Origin: Hoplostethus atlanticus
Lineage: Eukaryota; Chordata; Actinopteri; Trachichthyiformes; Trachichthyidae
Length of the DNA: 64,000 bases
Reading direction: 5' to 3'
Assembly: GCA_034670405.1 (NCBI GenBank)
Contig: JAXDDX010000047.1
Coordinates: 2,296,001 to 2,360,000 of the forward strand
This document shows, piece by piece, positions 59,251-64,000 of this stretch (position 1 is its first letter; every line of letters starts with the position of its first letter). The notes beneath the pieces are model-generated. The model saw only the letters and a list, made by a program, of their open reading frames with translations. It was not told the origin of the DNA and did no database searches. The translations under genes and the position numbers were made by a program.

Positions 59251-60617
59251 TCAGGTAAGCAGCTGGATGACTTCTCTGGCTCTGTGCGCCCTCTGCTGGG
59301 CATCTGTGTCCCCTGGCCCTTCTCCCAACTCTTTCACCAGGGCTAGAGCCTTTTGCACTGTGGTGTCCCGGGCCGCCCCACGAAGCCCTTCCATGTACAA
59401 CAGGAGCACAGAGAAGTTCTCATCAGGAACCTGAGGAGACAACAACAATATAAATGCCTCCATATTTTGTGATTGTATGTCTTACCTGTACGGAAGAGAA
59501 ATGGAGAGTATCCTATAAGATGGGCAGGAAAGTTAATTTCATGATCTACTACTGTGAGTTGATTCAAATAAGGGCTGTTAGTTTTCTTTCTCAATATCGA
59601 TATGCACAGTGAGTGTTTTTCAGGTCTGTAATCATTGTCGTGTTGTAAGGCCTCGAAGGAGTGAGCATCTCTCTCTATACGCAATACGCTTCCGTTCAGC
59701 TCAGCTTTATTCACAAAACACTAAATTTCACTAAAAAACTCAAACATGAATGTTTACAAAGTGACGTGACAATGTGGTTGGAGGTTAACCGTTGTAACTG
59801 TTGGTGGTCAACCAATCACACAGGAAGCTTGTTCTTTGACAGACAGTGGTGGGTCCAAGTTTGACTGAAACGCCTAGATGTGAATTTGTGGCTCGATTTA
59901 TGATGAAACATTGTCATGTTACCTTCTCAGAATGGAACATGTGCTGCAGGAGCCACGTCTGTCTGGTCTTCTGGAACCTCCACTCTTTACGGTTCTCAGC
60001 CCAGCTGCAAAGATAAAACCGGTGCAGACTACTTTAAAAAAACAGCTACTGAATGCATTAGTGCTGTGAAATAATATTCAGTCATCTTAAGTTCCATCAG
60101 CAATGGACCAAGAGAATCAAGATGGCTGCCTCCTGGATTGAACCCCTTTTTGGCCCTTTTGGTTCATACCAGGCGTCTGTGGCTGTGATCCTTGTAAATG
60201 GTTCTGGATTTATGTCAGATAAATGCTCGAAATGTAAATATATCCTGCAATATACACCCAATGTTGGCAGCATCTATTCCTCCCTGGTAAAGAGTGGAGG
60301 GTTTGCACCGATGTTATGGAAGGAAGATCAATCCGGAGGCCACCATGTTTATTCACTTGGTCCACATCAATTAAGAGCTACTCTTACCAGGTGAGGTAAA
60401 CTAAGGCCTGTTTGGGTGCAATGGGCATGGAAACTTCAGGTTTCTCCAGGGTCTTCCCCTCAGCTTTAATTATCTTCTTTTCTTCCTTTTTCAGGATCTT
60501 CTTCATCTTTCTCTCCATGGCCCGTTGCTCCTCTGGGCTCAAGTCCTCCTCTCCTTCCATCTCCTCCTTATCCTCCTGATCACATGTCACCTCAGGGTGA
60601 GTGGGTGGCTCTGCAAT
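59251..60617 (-). CDS. c7orf50: C7orf50 homolog (WKF-domain protein), 5' exon missing
   Basis: Small basic protein of unknown function; the human protein has been linked to nucleolar rRNA processing. Three exons seen (minus): 60388-60617, 59923-60004, 59251-59430; 163 codons, with no initiator. First an acidic/Lys-rich part with [20 protein letters not shown], matching human LSPEEQRVLERKLKKERKKE. Then the conserved core [53 protein letters not shown], ending VIQLLT. The first exon ends in phase 0 upstream of 60618 and was not recognised up to 64000, so it is probably outside the window. The 7TM gene at 61991-63662 would then lie in this gene's first intron on the opposite strand, as GPR146 does in human C7orf50. 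Confidence 0.88.
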
Positions 60618-61124
60618 CTGTCAAACAAAGCCAAACAAAGTTGGGTCAAGTTATCTACACCAACATCTACAACTCTATGGGCCAATATCATTGTGCATGC
60701 ATCATCAAACATCCTTCAGAATACCCACAGTTTGTTTACCACAGGTAAACACACACTAAAACTTCTTATTTGGGTGCATTGCCAGCAAAATCCCATTCCA
60801 TATGTCAGTATGAGTGTTTTAGTGTTCCCCTACTCAATGCAGGGCCAATTTTCCTATTACTGTTAGATGTACCAAGTTGGATTTCCACTGATTGCAGAAC
60901 AAATGTTAAGACTTCCTGTTGCATTGCAGTTCGGCGGGGTGTTTCCTGTGTCTGCAACCTGTGAGGTCAGTAACATATCTTCTCTGCGTATCTAAAGTTC
61001 ATTGTGGTTAGCAACATTACTTTTTTTAGTGCCTGTGCCTGCCTATTTACAGCACACTGGCCCTCTTGCATGCTCCCCCCCCCCCCCACACACACACACT
61101 GGCCCTCTTGCATGCTTCCCCCCC

Positions 61125-61193
<69 letters not shown>

Positions 61194-61870
61194 CCAGATT
61201 TTCCAATTCTATTTTCAAATGATAAAGAATTTGTAAGAACCTATTCAACAGTTCGTGTCTCTCACCCGTCCATTTTTTCCAAACCATACAGAGGAGCGAT
61301 TATGAACAGAGGTTCTTTGTGTGACTTTTTATCAAAACAAACTGAGATTTAATATTTATAATAGAATACCTAAACTAAACTATTTTACAGTGAGGGCTAG
61401 TTTGAGTGAAGGTAAGAGAGCCGTGGGACTTGGTGGAGGCTTTGGACGGAGAGAACACAAAGTCCCTTTATAGCAGCTCATTTCTGTGCGTTTGCAAGGG
61501 TGCAACTGTGTAAAATGTTAAATAAACCCAACAGAGATTTTTTTTTAACAAGTATGACTTCAGTTTGAAAGTTTGTATATTTCTCCTTTTGCTTGCAGAA
61601 GCATTGGATGTTCTAAAATTCAGTCTAAATGGAAATATTGCAAGAATAAAAAGTCAGCAGTGTTGGAACGCAGTACTACTTAAAAACTGCATTTGCCTCT
61701 CCGTGGAACTTAAACAAGGGACATATGTTCTCTGATTTCTAACGGTCCTTAGCCTGCTTGAAGATGAAAAAAAAAAAAAAAAGGGAGGGGAGGAAAAGAT
61801 TTTGATCACATGGCCACGAAGTCATTCTGAAAGTATGCTGGCTTGGTATTGCCGATGAAAATAAAAATAG
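60618..61870. other. Spacer / probable intron 1 of the C7orf50 homolog
   Basis: No exon recognised. Holds a duplicated unit and a long CA repeat (61064-61191), and a poly(A) tract (61768-61783). Confidence 0.45.
61064..61191. repeat. Duplicated C-run/(CA)n repeat
   Basis: The unit TGGCCCTCTTGCATGC + C-run + CA repeat occurs twice in tandem (from 61059 and 61099). The second copy has a CA tract of over 60 bp. Replication-slippage origin is likely. Confidence 0.9.
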
Positions 61871-61990
61871 CTTTTCACATTGAGCCGTCGTGTTCATGCA
61901 GCAGGCATCATTTTCAGAGCATACAGCTTTGAGTCAGTAAACAGTGCCGGGTTCATAGAAACAAATAGAAGACGGGTGACGAAAGCAAAA

Positions 61991-63662
61991 ATGGTAAGTG
62001 GAAACATATGTTTGTCTGAGCAGGCAGTTCCTCAAAAGGGAGCAGACAAAGACAGAGGCAACAGGGGGATGTGGTCATAAAAAACATTTAGTCTTGATAA
62101 ACTAAACATTTCATCACTTCTATTGAAAGGATATACATCTGTAGAGATTTGTAGATACTACTAGCTGTAAAGATTTGATGTGTGGGGTTGTATTGAGTTA
62201 GTTTCGGAAGGAAGTTTATAAAATAAAATGTTGCAAGAACACGTGTCTTCAAAGGAAAACGCGTCACATGAACCACAGGCTAACCAAGCATTGTGTAAAA
62301 CATGTTTCTAGTAGATGTTTGATAAATGATAACTGAAATGATTTTCACTACTCAAGAAAGGTTCCTATAAACAATATCTCTGTGTCTCATATGACTATAT
62401 ATACATATATATTTGTTCGCTAAGAGTATCTGGTTCACAGAAACAAAACGGATACAGATATTTGATTTATTTTGATATTTGGCTTCTGGTCAGCCCCTGA
62501 TGAGAGAAAATGAGTGCTTAGAATATGGTGACGCTGTAGTGGAAAGGATTAAATCAGTGGCTCTAAGTGGGTTTTCTCTTTTCATCTCCAGTCAAATCAA
62601 ACTGAGAATCTGTTCTCCACGGTGATGAGCAGCACACCAGCAATTTCCACCAGCACCAGCTCCCAGGCCCTGGACAACTCCACTTCAGGAGTGCCCCCTA
62701 CCTTCCCTTTAGACATCATTGCAGCCAATGACCTAACCTCCAGAGCCAACTATGCCTATGCGTTCTTTGCTGGGCTGGGCTTTGTCGCAGCCTGCTTCCT
62801 GCTGTACAGCTTCATCCTGACCTACAGAGCCCAGAGACGGCTGGCCTGGCTGGACTGCCTGCTCTGGGCCTTTTGTGGTTTCCAGCTGCTCCTCCTGCTC
62901 CTCTCCCTCTCCTCAGTGGCACACAGACCTCGCTACCTAGTCACCACACATTTGGGCTGTGCTGCTCTCTCCTTCACCATCAACACTGCCTCGCTCTGCG
63001 GCCTATTGCTCTTGGTGCTCATGGCCTATGTTTTAACCTTTGACCCGCCATCTCATGCCGTGCTGAGGAGGCCTTGGGTATGTGCGGGTCTAGTGGTGTT
63101 GGCCTCCGTTTTGTCCTCTCTGCTGCTGGCCGGGCTCCGTGGACCCAACCATAATCTGCAAATAAAGGACATCTGTGTCATAGACCCAGTCCAGGATGGC
63201 CTTTCATATGCAGTAGCTAAGTTTTGTCTGGCTTTTCTGATCCCCTACATTCTCCAACTGGGACTTCTGATTGGTGGCTGCGTCCGCCAATGGAAATCCA
63301 ATGGCCGATTCCTCTCCGGCTCTGAGGAGGGCCCCGTGTTCATAACAGTCACTGTGATCATTTTTGTCTGCCAGCTCTTCTACAGCGTGGTGCTGCTGAG
63401 GGGAGTAAAACTAGAGAAGGAAGGGCGGCTGAGCCATCATGAGAAGGCGTTCCTGAGTGTGGCGGAGTTTGTACTGTTCTCCGGGAGCTGGGCGAGTCTG
63501 CTGCTAGTGCTGCTAATCCACAGGCCGTGTCGAGAGACTCTCTGGGGAGTGATTAGGCAACTGAGGGACTGCTGTCGAAGCCCGGGGCGCACGCAGACCC
63601 ACAGACAAATCATAGCACCCCGGATTGAGATCGCAGAGACCCTGCAGGACTACGAGGAATAG
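61991..63662 (+). CDS. Orphan seven-transmembrane receptor-like protein, two exons
   Basis: Not recognised as a known receptor. Exon 1 contributes only the start codon (61991-61993, context AAAAATG, donor GTAAGT). Exon 2 starts at 62592 after TCATCTCCAG and is in frame: SNQTENLFSTV then MSSTPA..., 357 aa in total. N-glycosylation sites at N3 and N30 in a Ser/Thr-rich ectodomain. Seven hydrophobic segments from about residue 55 to 320. Cys at the top of TM3 (HLGCAAL) and in loop 2 (DICVID) could form the usual disulfide; TM5 keeps a Pro (FLIPY). The DRY, CWxP and NPxxY motifs are absent. Cytosolic Cys residues (HRPCRE, DCCRS) could be acylated. AATAAA at 63946-63951. Position matches human GPR146, but the sequence does not. 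Confidence 0.75.
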
Positions 63663-63945
63663 AGACCGGTAACAATCATAGACGTGATGGAAAATCCCAA
63701 AGGCCTCGTCAAAACGTATACACATCCATCAGGAGAAACTTTGGAGAAAAGTTTTGAGGTCTAATTTATTAGACACATTCCTAGGCCAACTTCAAAAATG
63801 CTTATGCTGGTTTATCCCATCTAACAAGACCATATAAATGTGTTTTGTAGTTACAGTGTCTTCTCCATTGTCTACGGTGACTTAAATCTTCAGTTTTTGT
63901 ACACCAATTGTAAATATCAACTTTCTGGAAGTTTAAAGAAGCGTT

Positions 63946-63951
63946 AATAAA
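63946..63951 (+). terminator. Polyadenylation signal of the 7TM gene
   Basis: AATAAA 284 bases after the stop codon, followed by a T-rich stretch. Confidence 0.6.
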
Positions 63952-64000
63952 TGTTTTTGCTGTAAATCATTAGAATTATATAATACCACGGTATGATTTT

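Noticed and set aside
61002-61352. Open frames of over 100 codons on both strands with HTHT / CVCV repeats
   Set aside because: Artefacts of the CA repeat and poly-C tract.
62622-62624. GTG as start of the 7TM ORF
   Set aside because: Vertebrate genes rarely use GTG. The exon is in frame with an ATG exon at 61991 through good splice sites, and an internal ATG exists at 62625.
61991-63662. Calling the 7TM gene gpr146 or gper1
   Set aside because: Position fits, but the sequence lacks recognisable similarity and the class A motifs those receptors carry.

Overview
The window is vertebrate nuclear DNA and almost certainly from a teleost fish. Genes are split into many small exons with GT-AG introns, 3' UTRs carry AATAAA-type signals, CA/GT microsatellites are common, and fragments of fish-type transposons (Tc1-like, L2-like LINE ends, small MITEs) lie in introns and spacers. 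Gene content and order match blocks of human 16p (PHKG2-CFAP119, IL21R, UBE2I, PDPK1-KCTD5, TSR3-GNPTG) followed by a human 7p22.3 block (C7orf50 with a 7TM receptor gene on the opposite strand). No prokaryotic, organellar, viral, CRISPR or RNA-gene feature was seen.

Layout, left to right. phkg2 (+, coding 322-2618) meets cfap119/ccdc189 (-, 3592-5890) tail to tail. cfap119 is divergent from a tubby-family gene (+, 7169-11941), so two cilium-linked genes share a 1.3 kb spacer that holds an RFX X-box-like site. il21r (+, 15049-17620) converges on ube2i/UBC9 (-, 19179-24766). A 5.7 kb stretch holds the ube2i promoter and what looks like a 3 kb kctd5 3' UTR. kctd5 (-, 30475-42841) and pdpk1 (-, 45578-51294) are in tandem. 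tsr3 (-, 52018-54021) and gnptg (+, 54521-57357) are head to head with 500 bp between start codons. The C7orf50 homolog (-, 59251-60617, 5' exon not found) is followed by an orphan 7TM receptor gene (+, 61991-63662).

Exon models were rebuilt by hand from splice sites, reading-frame phase and protein similarity. All summed CDS lengths are multiples of three. The genes do not form one pathway: they cover glycogen metabolism (phkg2), cilia (cfap119, tubby), cytokine signalling (il21r), SUMOylation (ube2i), AGC-kinase signalling (pdpk1), a CUL3 adaptor (kctd5), rRNA modification (tsr3), lysosomal enzyme tagging (gnptg) and nucleolar or unknown functions.

Most interesting points: kctd5 has a second, phase-compatible version of exon 5 and an alternative acidic terminal exon; a 12-14 bp palindrome (GCTAACGTTAGC) and relatives cluster near the 5' ends of several unrelated genes; the 7TM receptor has lost most class A motifs and has a start codon ending exactly at an intron; three short inverted-repeat elements look like MITEs; and gnptg has a near-perfect hairpin in its 3' UTR.
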